This document shows positions 7,236 through 16,127 of a stretch of 64,000 nt of DNA, one piece after another. The notes beneath the pieces were generated by a model that was given only the letters and a program-made list of their open reading frames with translations, was not told where the DNA came from and made no database searches. Source of the stretch: DTU072 sp050309775 (lineage in GTDB: Bacteria > Bacillota > Clostridia > Christensenellales > DTU072). A program made the translations under genes and the position numbers. Numbering within the stretch: position 1 is the stretch's first letter; each line of letters begins with the position of its first letter. Where the stretch lies: positions 1 to 64,000 of the forward strand of contig JBNRMV010000013.1 of NCBI GenBank assembly GCA_050309775.1, given 5' to 3'.

Positions 7236-8967
7236 TGCCAACTCCCTTTGTGTCGCCAAAAAGCACTGCGCTATTGTCGTCAGCTTTGTTTATTTCCTCA
7301 ATGGGTACGCCTTTGTGTTCGGCAAGTATCTGCATAACAAGCGGCGAACAAAAACCGCCCTGACATCTGCCCATGCCCGGGCGCGCCCTTCTTTTTATTG
7401 CATCAAGAGTATATACCGGTACGGGGGAATTCAGTGCATCGATAATCTCGCCTTTTGAAATTTCTTCACATCGGCAAATAATCTCGCCATAATCAGGGTT
7501 GTTTTTTATCAGTTCGTTTCGTGCGGATTCGTCCATTTCGGCAAGGTGCGGAATGCCCTTTCGTATCGGGTTAAATTTTTCGTTGGGCTGCGCTCCGCCC
7601 AGCAGTTCTACGCTCCATTGCGCTATATCCTCCGCAATAGCAGGCGCCGCCGTCAATCCCGGCGATTGAATACCTGCGGCTTGGATAATGTTTCGTATAA
7701 ATATGCCCTTTCTGACAACAAAATCCTCCTCATATGTTGCCGCCCTTGTTCCCGAAAAATATGTGATAATATCGCTGTAACGCATCTTTTCGGCAACACG
7801 GCTCTGTTTGCTGAAAATCAAATCTATGCTTGCTTTATCGGTGGAGTTGTCCTCGCGATAAGGAGTTTCTACGGCGGTCGGACCCAAAAGCACATTGTTA
7901 TCAACGGTATGCACAACGCCGCCGCCTTTGGTGTGCTTTTGTTTGTCGTCAGTTTTCTCTTTCTCGTCTTGAAATTTTGAGAAAGGCGATTTGTTCATAG
8001 ATGTGGCGGCAAAATCCTTGCACTTTTTGTCAAGAATAAGGTTTGTGCCTTTTCTGGGGTGAATGGTGAATGTTCGGTCGTCTGCCATTTCCGCAATTCG
8101 GTCGGAAAATACTCCGGCGGCATTTATGACAAGTTTCGGGAAAAGTTTTCCTCTGTTGGTGGTGACGGATATTATTTCGCCGTCTTTTGTTTCCATGCCC
8201 TTTATCATGGTGTTCAGACAGACTTTTACGCCGTTTGCGGCGGCATTCTCGGCCAGCGCTACGGTGAATTTGTACGGTGAAATCTCTCCGCCCGTCGGCA
8301 AAAATACCGCTCCCACCGCCCAAGAAGGCGCACCAGGCTCTATTTCCAACAATTCTTTTCTGTTAAGATATCTTACTCCGGGAATGCCCAGCATTTTTGA
8401 TTTTAGTTTAATCAGCGGATAAACTATGTATTTTTCCCAATTTTTATAAAAAGTAATGAGGTGTCCTGTGCGTTGGAATACGCAATTCAGCTCCTCGGAC
8501 AATTTGTCATAAAGTTTGTTGCCTCTGCTGTTATAAAAATGTTTTTGTTGATGCGAATGCAAATCTATGCCGACATGAATGTCACCGTCATTTCGGGAAG
8601 ATGCCGCAAGCGCCACATCGTAACCCTTGTCCGCAAGTATAATATCCAATTTGTACTTTGATAGCTCCCTTGCAATTGCGCAACCTACTATGCCGGCTCC
8701 GACAATAAGCACATCGGGAGTCAAACCGTCAAGTTCTTTATCCTCAACTGCAGGCTTCTGTTCTTCCTCGTGAAAACCCTTCAGTTTTATGTCGTTCAGA
8801 ACGCCCAACGATTGTTTGTCAACAGCAAGCATGCCAGCTTGTACTATTTTGTCCCAATCCGACAATTCGCCTTCCAAACGCACACAGCCTCTGTACTCGC
8901 TGACTTTTATATCTTCCGAAACATATTTCTTGATATTTTTTTGTATTTTGGATAAATTACGAATCAT
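7228..8967 (-). CDS. GlpA-like FAD-dependent dehydrogenase with BFD [2Fe-2S] domain
   Basis: A 579-residue, three-part protein. Residues 1-65 look like a BON domain (V-x-L-x-G pattern and a GVxND ending), which ordinary GlpA lacks. Residues 84-470 form a DAO-type FAD domain (GAGIVG at 90-95). The C-terminus is a BFD-like [2Fe-2S] domain with C498, C500, C535 and C540. Family members oxidise glycerol-3-phosphate to DHAP anaerobically; the true substrate here may be another polyol phosphate made by the kinase in the operon. A lysine/aspartate-rich insert near residues 310-330 is unusual. First gene of the operon; its ribosome-binding site (AAAGGGCAG) is rather far from the ATG. Confidence 0.85.
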   Translation of the reverse strand: MIRNLSKIQKNIKKYVSEDIKVSEYRGCVRLEGELSDWDKIVQAGMLAVDKQSLGVLNDIKLKGFHEEEQKPAVEDKELDGLTPDVLIVGAGIVGCAIARELSKYKLDIILADKGYDVALAASSRNDGDIHVGIDLHSHQQKHFYNSRGNKLYDKLSEELNCVFQRTGHLITFYKNWEKYIVYPLIKLKSKMLGIPGVRYLNRKELLEIEPGAPSWAVGAVFLPTGGEISPYKFTVALAENAAANGVKVCLNTMIKGMETKDGEIISVTTNRGKLFPKLVINAAGVFSDRIAEMADDRTFTIHPRKGTNLILDKKCKDFAATSMNKSPFSKFQDEKEKTDDKQKHTKGGGVVHTVDNNVLLGPTAVETPYREDNSTDKASIDLIFSKQSRVAEKMRYSDIITYFSGTRAATYEEDFVVRKGIFIRNIIQAAGIQSPGLTAAPAIAEDIAQWSVELLGGAQPNEKFNPIRKGIPHLAEMDESARNELIKNNPDYGEIICRCEEISKGEIIDALNSPVPVYTLDAIKRRARPGMGRCQGGFCSPLVMQILAEHKGVPIEEINKADDNSAVLFGDTKGVGNE

Positions 8968-8988
8968 TTCTTATCTCTGCCCTTTAAT

Positions 8989-9030
8989 TATACTAAATAA
9001 AGTATACAATTATTCAGATTGGCAAGTCAA
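8989..9030 (-). promoter_or_regulatory. promoter and candidate operator of the flavoprotein operon
   Basis: On the minus strand TTGACT (9030-9025) and TATACT (9006-9001) are 18 bases apart. The -10 box is one arm of an inverted repeat, TATACT / AGTATA with a 6-base spacer (8989-9006). A repressor bound there would block the promoter; the regulator is not identified. Confidence 0.5.
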
Positions 9031-9075
9031 TGTTGAGCAATGAGTAAAAAATATGTAAATATGAATTTGTCTTTA

Positions 9076-11229
9076 TTATTGATTTCTTTTTACATCAATA
9101 ACGCCGTCAATATTCTGAATCTTCTTGATAAGCAAATCAAGGTCTTCAAGCGACTTTATTTCCAGTCCGACATTTATGACGGCCCTGTCCTTGGCTTTTA
9201 TCGTTCTGGCGTCCATAGATGTTATGGAAAATTTCAGCGCTGAGATAGCTGCCGATATTTGTCCGATTATGCCGGTTTTGTCAAGACAATCAATCCTCAA
9301 TGAAGTATTGAATGAGGAATCCGATTGATTGGCCCATGTGGCTTTCAGCAGTCTTTCTTTGGGAATGTTGCGCATATTTGAGCAATCGGCTCTGTGAACG
9401 GACACGCCTCTGCCTCTGGAGATATATCCGACTATGTTGTCGCCAGGCACTGGGTTGCAGCAATGTGAAATGCGGATAAGAAAGTCATCATAGCCTTCAA
9501 TAAGTATGCCGGAATGCAATCTTTTCGGTCGCATTTCCTGCTTTTCGTCACTGCCGACTATGACGGGGGGAGCTTTCAGCTCTTGCTTCTTTTTGTAAAA
9601 TTCTATGAGTTTGAAAAGTATTTGATTTGTACTGGTGCCGCCGTATCCGATGCTTGCGTACATGTCGTCAACTTCGGAAAAGCTGTAACGGTCCAACACT
9701 AAGTTTACCCAGCTGGGCTGCATAAGTTCCGAAAGAGCATAGCCTCTGTGTTTGGCTTCCTTTTCCAACATGTCCTTGCCTGTCTTTATGTTTTCGCTCT
9801 TCATCGCCTTTTTGAAAAAGCTGCGTATCTTTGCTCTGGCGTTCGGAGTCTTGACAATCTTCAGCCAATCCCTTGACGGGCCTTTGGAGTTGTTGGAGGT
9901 CAAAATCTCGATAACATCGCCGTTCGACAGTTCTGTACCCAAAGGAACAATCTTGGAGTTTACTTTGGCGCCAACGCATTTGTTGCCTATGGCGCTGTGC
10001 AGCCTGTATGCAAAGTCAAGGCAAGTTGAGCCGATTGGCAAGTCAAAAACATCACCCTTGGGGCTGAAAACATATATTTCGTTTGAGGTAACATTGAGTT
10101 TTAGCGTGTCAACAAATTCCAAAGAGTCTTTGAGTTCGCCCTGAACATCCATAACCTGCTGAATAAAGCTAAGTTTTGCGTCCAGTTCGTCGCTGTCGCC
10201 CTTGCCTTCTTTGTATTTCCAGTGTGCTGCTATACCAAATTCTGCAACCCTGTTCATTTCATAAGTTCTGATTTGAATTTCAAAAACCTGCCCGAAATTC
10301 GTCATAACCGTAGTGTGTAATGACTGATAAAGATTGGGCTTGGGCATAGCTATATAATCCTTGAACCGCCCGGGAATGGGCTTCCAGATGGAGTGTATAT
10401 CGCCAAGAATGGTATAACAATCTCTTATGGTTTCTACTATAACGCGTACGGCTACAAGGTCATAAATCTGGTCAAAGGTCTTGCCCTGCGTCTTCATTTT
10501 TTTGTAAATGGAATAAAAATGTTTCGGGCGGCCTTTTACTTCGCCTTTTATGCCCGAATCTTTTAGTCGCTGTTCAATGACGCCGGCTAGTTTTTCGACA
10601 AGTATCATTCTCTCGTCGCGCTTTATGTCTATCATCTGCGCCAAAAAATTGTAGTCTACGGGATAAATATATTTCATCGCCAAGTCTTCCAACTCGGTTT
10701 TCATGCTGGATATACCCAACCTGCCCGCAAGCGGCGCAAAAATATCCAAAGTTTCTTTGGCTTTCTTTTGTTGTTTCTCGGGCGGCAGATGTTTCAGCGT
10801 ACGCATGTTGTGCAGTCTGTCGGCAAGTTTGATAAGAAGTACTCTGATATCCTTTGCCATGGCAAGGAACAAGCGCCGTATGTTCTCCGCCTGTTCTTCT
10901 TCTTGCGAATTGAAATCGAACTTATTGAGCTTTGTCAGCGCCTTTACCATGTCCAGCACTTCTGTGCCAAAACGCTCTTTCAGTTCTTGTTCGGTGGTGG
11001 GCGTGTCTTCCAACACATCATGAAGTATGGAGGCAACAATTGTGTTGATATCAAGTCCAAGGTCAACCAGCGTTTCTGCAACTTTTATGGGGTGAATAAT
11101 ATACTCTTCTCCCGAAAAGCGCTTTTGGTCACGGTGAGCATTTTTGGCAAATTCATAAGCGCTGCGGATTTTTTCATAATCCTCAGGCTTATAAATTGAT
11201 TTAGCTTTGTTCAACAATTCAATGCTCAC
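9076..11229 (-). CDS. relA: bifunctional (p)ppGpp synthetase/hydrolase RelA/SpoT
   Basis: A 717-residue Rel enzyme that makes and degrades the stringent-response alarmone. Domains in order: HD hydrolase (HD pair at H70-D71), synthetase (YDLVAVRVIV and RFKDYIAMPKPN, about 240-330), TGS (from about 385) and a C-terminal ACT domain. All parts look intact. I place the start at the GTG at 11229, because AAGGA lies 9 bases upstream and family members begin here; the ATG at 11259 lies inside recJ. The gene starts 5 bases after the recJ stop, the usual Firmicute recJ-rel arrangement. Confidence 0.95.
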   Translation of the reverse strand: MSIELLNKAKSIYKPEDYEKIRSAYEFAKNAHRDQKRFSGEEYIIHPIKVAETLVDLGLDINTIVASILHDVLEDTPTTEQELKERFGTEVLDMVKALTKLNKFDFNSQEEEQAENIRRLFLAMAKDIRVLLIKLADRLHNMRTLKHLPPEKQQKKAKETLDIFAPLAGRLGISSMKTELEDLAMKYIYPVDYNFLAQMIDIKRDERMILVEKLAGVIEQRLKDSGIKGEVKGRPKHFYSIYKKMKTQGKTFDQIYDLVAVRVIVETIRDCYTILGDIHSIWKPIPGRFKDYIAMPKPNLYQSLHTTVMTNFGQVFEIQIRTYEMNRVAEFGIAAHWKYKEGKGDSDELDAKLSFIQQVMDVQGELKDSLEFVDTLKLNVTSNEIYVFSPKGDVFDLPIGSTCLDFAYRLHSAIGNKCVGAKVNSKIVPLGTELSNGDVIEILTSNNSKGPSRDWLKIVKTPNARAKIRSFFKKAMKSENIKTGKDMLEKEAKHRGYALSELMQPSWVNLVLDRYSFSEVDDMYASIGYGGTSTNQILFKLIEFYKKKQELKAPPVIVGSDEKQEMRPKRLHSGILIEGYDDFLIRISHCCNPVPGDNIVGYISRGRGVSVHRADCSNMRNIPKERLLKATWANQSDSSFNTSLRIDCLDKTGIIGQISAAISALKFSITSMDARTIKAKDRAVINVGLEIKSLEDLDLLIKKIQNIDGVIDVKRNQ

Positions 11230-11234
11230 TTTTG

Positions 11235-13538
11235 TTAATCCTTGTTTCCGGTCACCCAATTGTATACTTCAGAGCGCCCTATTTCAACCTTTTTATTATC
11301 TATTATTATATTACCATCGTTGCCCGGCAATAGCAATTGCAATTCGGCAAAAACAAAAAACGCCGTAGCAAAATGGCTAAGACTGCGATAATAACCAAGC
11401 CGCAGCGCCAAATCATAAAAGCCGAGAATGTCCGTATACCCCCTGCCGTTCAGCTTTTCGTAGAAGAAAATATAATCCTCACGCAGCGTATCCTGGTCAT
11501 GCGTTTCTTCCGGCCGTAAATCGGGATATTCCTCGGCATTCAGTATTTTGCCGCCGAAAGTTTGGAGCACATGCTCAATAAAGCATTTGGGCGCTTTTTC
11601 AAGCATAACTATTCTGTTGTAATATGTAAACTCAAAATCCCATTCCGGCGACAGTATGACTGCATTGAACGGATTAAGTAAAGTTGAATTAAAAATAAAC
11701 CGTTCAAGACCGGGGTTTTGTTCGGCAAAGCTATTAAATGCTTGGTTGCTGAAAGCAATATAAAGCGTACCGAAAGAATAATCAGTGTCGGGGCGCTGCT
11801 TGCGCTCTCCGCGGCTCTTGCCCTTGCAAACAAAGCGCTGAAGGTACCTTGCAAAAAGAATTTCTTTGTCAATCTCTGCTTTTTGGGAATAAAAGTCCTT
11901 TATTTTGCATTGCAGTATCTGCGTATTGTTGTAATACCCTTTGTCTATTGTGTATGACATAATTTTTTCTGACGGACTTTTTAGGTGCGGCAAGGCATAA
12001 CTCATATTAAACGCCACCGCTTCAACTTTTTTTATGCGGCTTTTTATGTGCGGATGCTTTCCTATTCTGGTAAAAGTCATTTCATTATGCTTTGACAAAA
12101 ATACCGGCTTGGGATTGCCGCTGCCAAAAGGCTCAAGTTTCAAAATACTGTTGAACAATTTGTCGTTTATGTCCGAAATGTCCAGAATATCGTCATATAT
12201 CAGCTTGCGTTCAAAGCAATCTCTGTCGGTATTGAGTTTTATATATGTGTTTGCGCATTCAAGGAATTTGTCAAAGTTTTCTACGGGAATGCTGAGTCCT
12301 GCCGCCATGGCGTGTCCTCCAAAACTGGAAAGCATACTCCGGCAGCAGCGAAGCACTTCATAAATGCTTATGCCCAGCACGCTTCTGGCAGAGCCTTTGT
12401 AGGTGGCACCCTTTTTTGTCAAAAGAATTGTCGGGCGGCCAAACTGTTCGGCTATTTTTGAGGCGGCTATGCCAATTACCCCTTCCTCCCATTCGTCCGA
12501 TTTCAAAATAATAATCAAATTACGGCTTAGGTCATAGCTTTCAAGCATCGACAGCGCATCCAGCAACACTTCCGAAAATATATCCTGTCTTTGTTTGTTC
12601 TCTTTTTCAAGTTCCTCGGCAAGCAAATTTATTGCCGTCGAGTCATTTTCAATCAACAGTTTTAGGGATTTGTATGCGCTGGAAAGTCTGCCCGACGCAT
12701 TCAAACGCGGCGCTATGCGATAGGCAATGTCCGTACTTTTTACCCTAGTGTTTCTCTTTATGTTGGACAACAAAAGCAGTTTTTTCAAGCCCTGACGGCA
12801 GGAGCCGTTTGAAAGCATCTCCAGTCCAGCTTTGACAATAATTCTGTTGTCACCGACAAGCGGAACAACATCGGCAACGGTAGAAACGGCGCAAATGTCA
12901 AAAAACTGCGCAATAAACTGTCTGTTCGTAAGCTGCTCTGCAAGTTTCAACGCCACTCCTGCGCCGCAAAGCGGAGAACAACCGTCACAAAGTATGGGAT
13001 TTAGCACAACGGTATCGGGCAGTAGCACCGACGGCTCGTGGTGGTCTGTTATTATGACCTGCAAGCCCAGCGACTTGGCAAATTCTACCTCGGTTACGGA
13101 AGTAATGCCGCAATCCAATGTTATTATCAGACATTCGGGGTATTGGGCATGTATTCGTGAAATAGCGTCACAACTCAATCCATAGCCCTCATCGTGGCGC
13201 TGCGGAATATAATAATAAACCTCGGCGCCTAAGGCTTTCAGCGTAAGATACATAATGGCGGTTGCGCCGATACCGTCACAGTCATAATCGCCATAAAGCA
13301 CAATGGCTTTTTTGCTTGCAATATGCTTTTTTATTATGCTTTCGGCTGCTTCGATATTGTGCAGAATTTTGGGAGAAGAAAGCAAAGAAATATCTGCGCT
13401 CAGATACTCTTTTATTGCCTGCGGTGTGGTGATATCCCTCATCAGCAGCAGTTTTGCAATCAAAGGCTCAACTCCCGATTGTTCGGCAATTTTTATGATT
13501 TCTTGATTTTCAACTGCTTTTCTCTCAATAAATTTCAT
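11235..13538 (-). CDS. recJ: single-stranded-DNA-specific exonuclease RecJ
   Basis: A 767-residue 5'-3' exonuclease of the DHH family, acting in recombination and mismatch repair. The catalytic motifs DYDCDG (near residue 82) and TDHHEPS are intact, and a DHHA1 domain with GGHAMAAG follows. The C-terminal extension is the type seen in clostridial RecJ. There is no Shine-Dalgarno sequence before the ATG: the start lies 13 bases after the secF terminator hairpin in an A/T-only stretch. The N-terminus matches the family, so the start itself seems right. Confidence 0.94.
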   Translation of the reverse strand: MKFIERKAVENQEIIKIAEQSGVEPLIAKLLLMRDITTPQAIKEYLSADISLLSSPKILHNIEAAESIIKKHIASKKAIVLYGDYDCDGIGATAIMYLTLKALGAEVYYYIPQRHDEGYGLSCDAISRIHAQYPECLIITLDCGITSVTEVEFAKSLGLQVIITDHHEPSVLLPDTVVLNPILCDGCSPLCGAGVALKLAEQLTNRQFIAQFFDICAVSTVADVVPLVGDNRIIVKAGLEMLSNGSCRQGLKKLLLLSNIKRNTRVKSTDIAYRIAPRLNASGRLSSAYKSLKLLIENDSTAINLLAEELEKENKQRQDIFSEVLLDALSMLESYDLSRNLIIILKSDEWEEGVIGIAASKIAEQFGRPTILLTKKGATYKGSARSVLGISIYEVLRCCRSMLSSFGGHAMAAGLSIPVENFDKFLECANTYIKLNTDRDCFERKLIYDDILDISDINDKLFNSILKLEPFGSGNPKPVFLSKHNEMTFTRIGKHPHIKSRIKKVEAVAFNMSYALPHLKSPSEKIMSYTIDKGYYNNTQILQCKIKDFYSQKAEIDKEILFARYLQRFVCKGKSRGERKQRPDTDYSFGTLYIAFSNQAFNSFAEQNPGLERFIFNSTLLNPFNAVILSPEWDFEFTYYNRIVMLEKAPKCFIEHVLQTFGGKILNAEEYPDLRPEETHDQDTLREDYIFFYEKLNGRGYTDILGFYDLALRLGYYRSLSHFATAFFVFAELQLLLPGNDGNIIIDNKKVEIGRSEVYNWVTGNKD

Positions 13539-13580
13539 AATTTTAATTAAAAAATAGCCCTGTTTTCCGCAGGGCTATTT
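13539..13580 (-). terminator. terminator of the secDF operon
   Basis: On the minus strand an 11-bp stem (AAATAGCCCTG / CAGGGCTATTT, 13552-13580) is followed by a T-rich run ending at the recJ start codon. Confidence 0.8.
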
Positions 13581-13591
13581 ACTTGTTTTGG

Positions 13592-14746
13592 TTAGGCGTC
13601 TTTGGTGGCAAACTTAGTTATGCCTTTGCTTTTTGGTCTGCTCTTTGGCTTGTCGTATGCGCGGCCGGGACTGTTTTTCTTTCTGTTGTGGTTGTCCTTA
13701 GCAGTCGTCATCATACCCCAAAGCGGAGCGGCAAGGAAAGCTGAGGAATAAAAACCTGCAATAAGTCCGAATATAATCGGCAGCGCAAAGGTGCGTATGG
13801 AACTTACTCCCATTATAGCAAGTATGGAAATCGTGATAAGCGTTGAGAGGGAGCTATACACGCCGCGGGTAAATGTGGATATAATAGCGTTGTTGACCAG
13901 CTCGCCGACTTCATAGCGCTTGTTGGATTGTTTGTAGGGCTTTATATACTCTCTCAATCTGTCAAACACAACAATGGTGCTGTTGATAGAGTATGCAACA
14001 ATGGTAATAATAGCAGCAACTATTGTGGAGCCAATCTCGACGCGGAATATAACCGTCAGCGCCATCATAATAATCACATCATGCAACAATGCCGCAATTG
14101 ACGAAGCTGCGCTGAATATGTCAAACCTGATTATTATATAAAGGAACATAACCGCCAGCGCAATAGATACCGAAATCAGCGCCGTTCTTACAAGTTTTAT
14201 GCTCGACGATGTGCCGATAAGGCTTGCGGTAGTAGTAACACTTATGTCTAAATCTTTGTATTTTTCGTCTGCATGGAATGCATTGTCTATGTCCGACATA
14301 ATTTTGTCATTGACTTTTTTCATTTCGACCGTCATTTCGTCGGTGCCATAGTTTATGGCGTCCTTGTTCGGGTCATTGCCGTATGCAATGTATGAATACC
14401 GCACTACAATAGCGCTCTCGCCGCTAGCTTGAGAAGTAGCAATCTCAAAGCCATAGCTTTCCACTACTTTTGTGATAATAGCCACATTGTAATCTCTGTT
14501 CGTCTTGTTCATATCAATGGATACATTGGGGTTATTTGACACCATCTCGACATTGAGCAGCGTACCGCCCTGAAAGTCAACGCCTATGTTGGCAAATTTA
14601 TCATATTTTGGCGACAGTTGATAAACCGTACCGCAAATAAGCGAAACAAGCACTACGAAAAGCGGAACCAGGAAAAATAGTCTTCTGTTTTCGAAAATCC
14701 GCATCTTTACCAGTCTGTTTTTTAGCATCTGCATAAATCTTTTCAT
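13592..14746 (-). CDS. secF: protein translocase subunit SecF
   Basis: A 384-residue RND-type membrane protein which, with SecD, uses the proton motive force to assist Sec translocation. The FQGGTLL motif, one N-terminal transmembrane segment, a large extracytoplasmic loop and five C-terminal transmembrane segments can be read. The lysine/arginine-rich tail is cytoplasmic. The start overlaps the secD stop by 4 bases. Confidence 0.95.
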   Translation of the reverse strand: MKRFMQMLKNRLVKMRIFENRRLFFLVPLFVVLVSLICGTVYQLSPKYDKFANIGVDFQGGTLLNVEMVSNNPNVSIDMNKTNRDYNVAIITKVVESYGFEIATSQASGESAIVVRYSYIAYGNDPNKDAINYGTDEMTVEMKKVNDKIMSDIDNAFHADEKYKDLDISVTTTASLIGTSSSIKLVRTALISVSIALAVMFLYIIIRFDIFSAASSIAALLHDVIIMMALTVIFRVEIGSTIVAAIITIVAYSINSTIVVFDRLREYIKPYKQSNKRYEVGELVNNAIISTFTRGVYSSLSTLITISILAIMGVSSIRTFALPIIFGLIAGFYSSAFLAAPLWGMMTTAKDNHNRKKNSPGRAYDKPKSRPKSKGITKFATKDA

Positions 14747-16044
14747 TCTGCCACCTCGCTTTTCTTCAGATTGTAAAGACTTTCATTTTCGTCATCCAGT
14801 CCCAATACAGAATTGACCATCAATCTGGTGATTGTAACGGCTGTGAACAATGACAGCACTACACCTATCATAAGCGTAAGAGCAAAGCTCTTTATGCCCG
14901 ATGAGCCGAATATCATCATAACTATGGCTCCTATTATGGTGGTTATGTTGGAGTCCATAATTGTAATCAATGCTCTTTGGAAGCCTGCTTTTACCGCCGA
15001 CGGTATGGAGCGATTGCCTTCATACTTAAATTCTTTTATTCTTTCAAAAATAATTACATTGGCGTCAACAGCCATACCGATGCTCAGTATGACACCGGCA
15101 ATACCCGGCAAAGTCAACTGCACCCACGGCACAACTGCAAGCAGCAAAATAAGCAGCTCAACATAAATAATCAAAGCTATTGATGCGCAAGCGCCCAGCA
15201 ACCTGTAAAGCAAAACCATAAGAAGACAGATAGCTGCCACGCCTATTGCGCCGGCTATTATGCTGTTTATGAGCGCCTCATCGCCAAGTGAGGGCGAAAT
15301 GGTTTCGGAGCGCAGCAAAGTTAATTTAACTTCAGACGCGCCGGCTTTTATTTTTACGGCATATTCATTTGCTTTCGTGAAGTCTGCGGCGTACTCAGGA
15401 CTTGTTATGATAGCTTGTCCGTTGGATATTACGCCGTTTACGGTGGGCGACATAAATTCTTCGCCATCAAGGTATATCTTCAACAATTTGTCTTGAGTGT
15501 TGTTGTATACATGCTCCGTAGCTTTTGAGAAAGCCTCGGTCCCTACTTTGTTGAATTGCAGCGCAATAACATAAGAACCGTCTTGTTGTGATACCGTGGC
15601 GTCATCAAGATGCTTGGAGCCTTCTATCCAAAGAGTGCCTTCGCTGTCCTTGAATTCCAGCACGGCGGGCTTGGCTATAAGCGCCATAAGCTGCTCTGTA
15701 TCCTGAATGTCGGGAACTTCCACACGAATTTCGTTGGCGCCTTGTCTTGTTACGACGGCTTCCGAATAGCCCCTTGAAAACAACAAACTTTCCAAATTGT
15801 TTATGGCGCCGTCAATAGCCCCCTCTGGGTTTGACAGTCCATCTGTATTTGCTGAATATTCTGCGTACATGCCGCCTTTCAGGTCAAGACCCTGTCTGAT
15901 AGCCGAAGAAATCCAATAGAAATCGTAATTCGTATCGCCTATCTGAAAGGATTCCTTGCCGTTCAGCGGCACAATAACCAAAGCCATCGCAATAATAAAT
16001 ACTGCAACAAGCGATAGTATAATAATTGATTTTTTCCTGCTCAC
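14743..16044 (-). CDS. secD: protein translocase subunit SecD
   Basis: A 433-residue partner of SecF. The N-terminal segment (residues 7-27) is hydrophobic, QGLDLKGGMYAEY is the SecD signature, and the final six-helix block contains the characteristic DANVIIFERIKEE-like motif. The start is a GTG with a GGAGG ribosome-binding site 8 bases upstream. The size is the short form common in clostridia, with a reduced P1 region. It has its own promoter at 16075-16103, separate from the SCIFF genes upstream. Confidence 0.94.
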   Translation of the reverse strand: MSRKKSIIILSLVAVFIIAMALVIVPLNGKESFQIGDTNYDFYWISSAIRQGLDLKGGMYAEYSANTDGLSNPEGAIDGAINNLESLLFSRGYSEAVVTRQGANEIRVEVPDIQDTEQLMALIAKPAVLEFKDSEGTLWIEGSKHLDDATVSQQDGSYVIALQFNKVGTEAFSKATEHVYNNTQDKLLKIYLDGEEFMSPTVNGVISNGQAIITSPEYAADFTKANEYAVKIKAGASEVKLTLLRSETISPSLGDEALINSIIAGAIGVAAICLLMVLLYRLLGACASIALIIYVELLILLLAVVPWVQLTLPGIAGVILSIGMAVDANVIIFERIKEFKYEGNRSIPSAVKAGFQRALITIMDSNITTIIGAIVMMIFGSSGIKSFALTLMIGVVLSLFTAVTITRLMVNSVLGLDDENESLYNLKKSEVAE

Positions 16045-16074
16045 CGACTTGCCTCCAAGTTGTTAATCTTAAAT

Positions 16075-16103
16075 ATTATATATGTTTTGTTTTTTTTAGT
16101 CAA
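16075..16103 (-). promoter_or_regulatory. promoter of secDF
   Basis: On the minus strand TTGACT (16103-16098), 17 bases of almost pure A, then TATAAT (16080-16075). It lies between the scfB stop and the secD start. Confidence 0.7.
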
Positions 16104-16127
16104 CAAATAATAAGAAATAAAGAGAAT

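Noticed and set aside
9076..11259. relA start at 11259
   Set aside because: That ATG lies within recJ; the GTG at 11229 has the ribosome-binding site and the family N-terminus.
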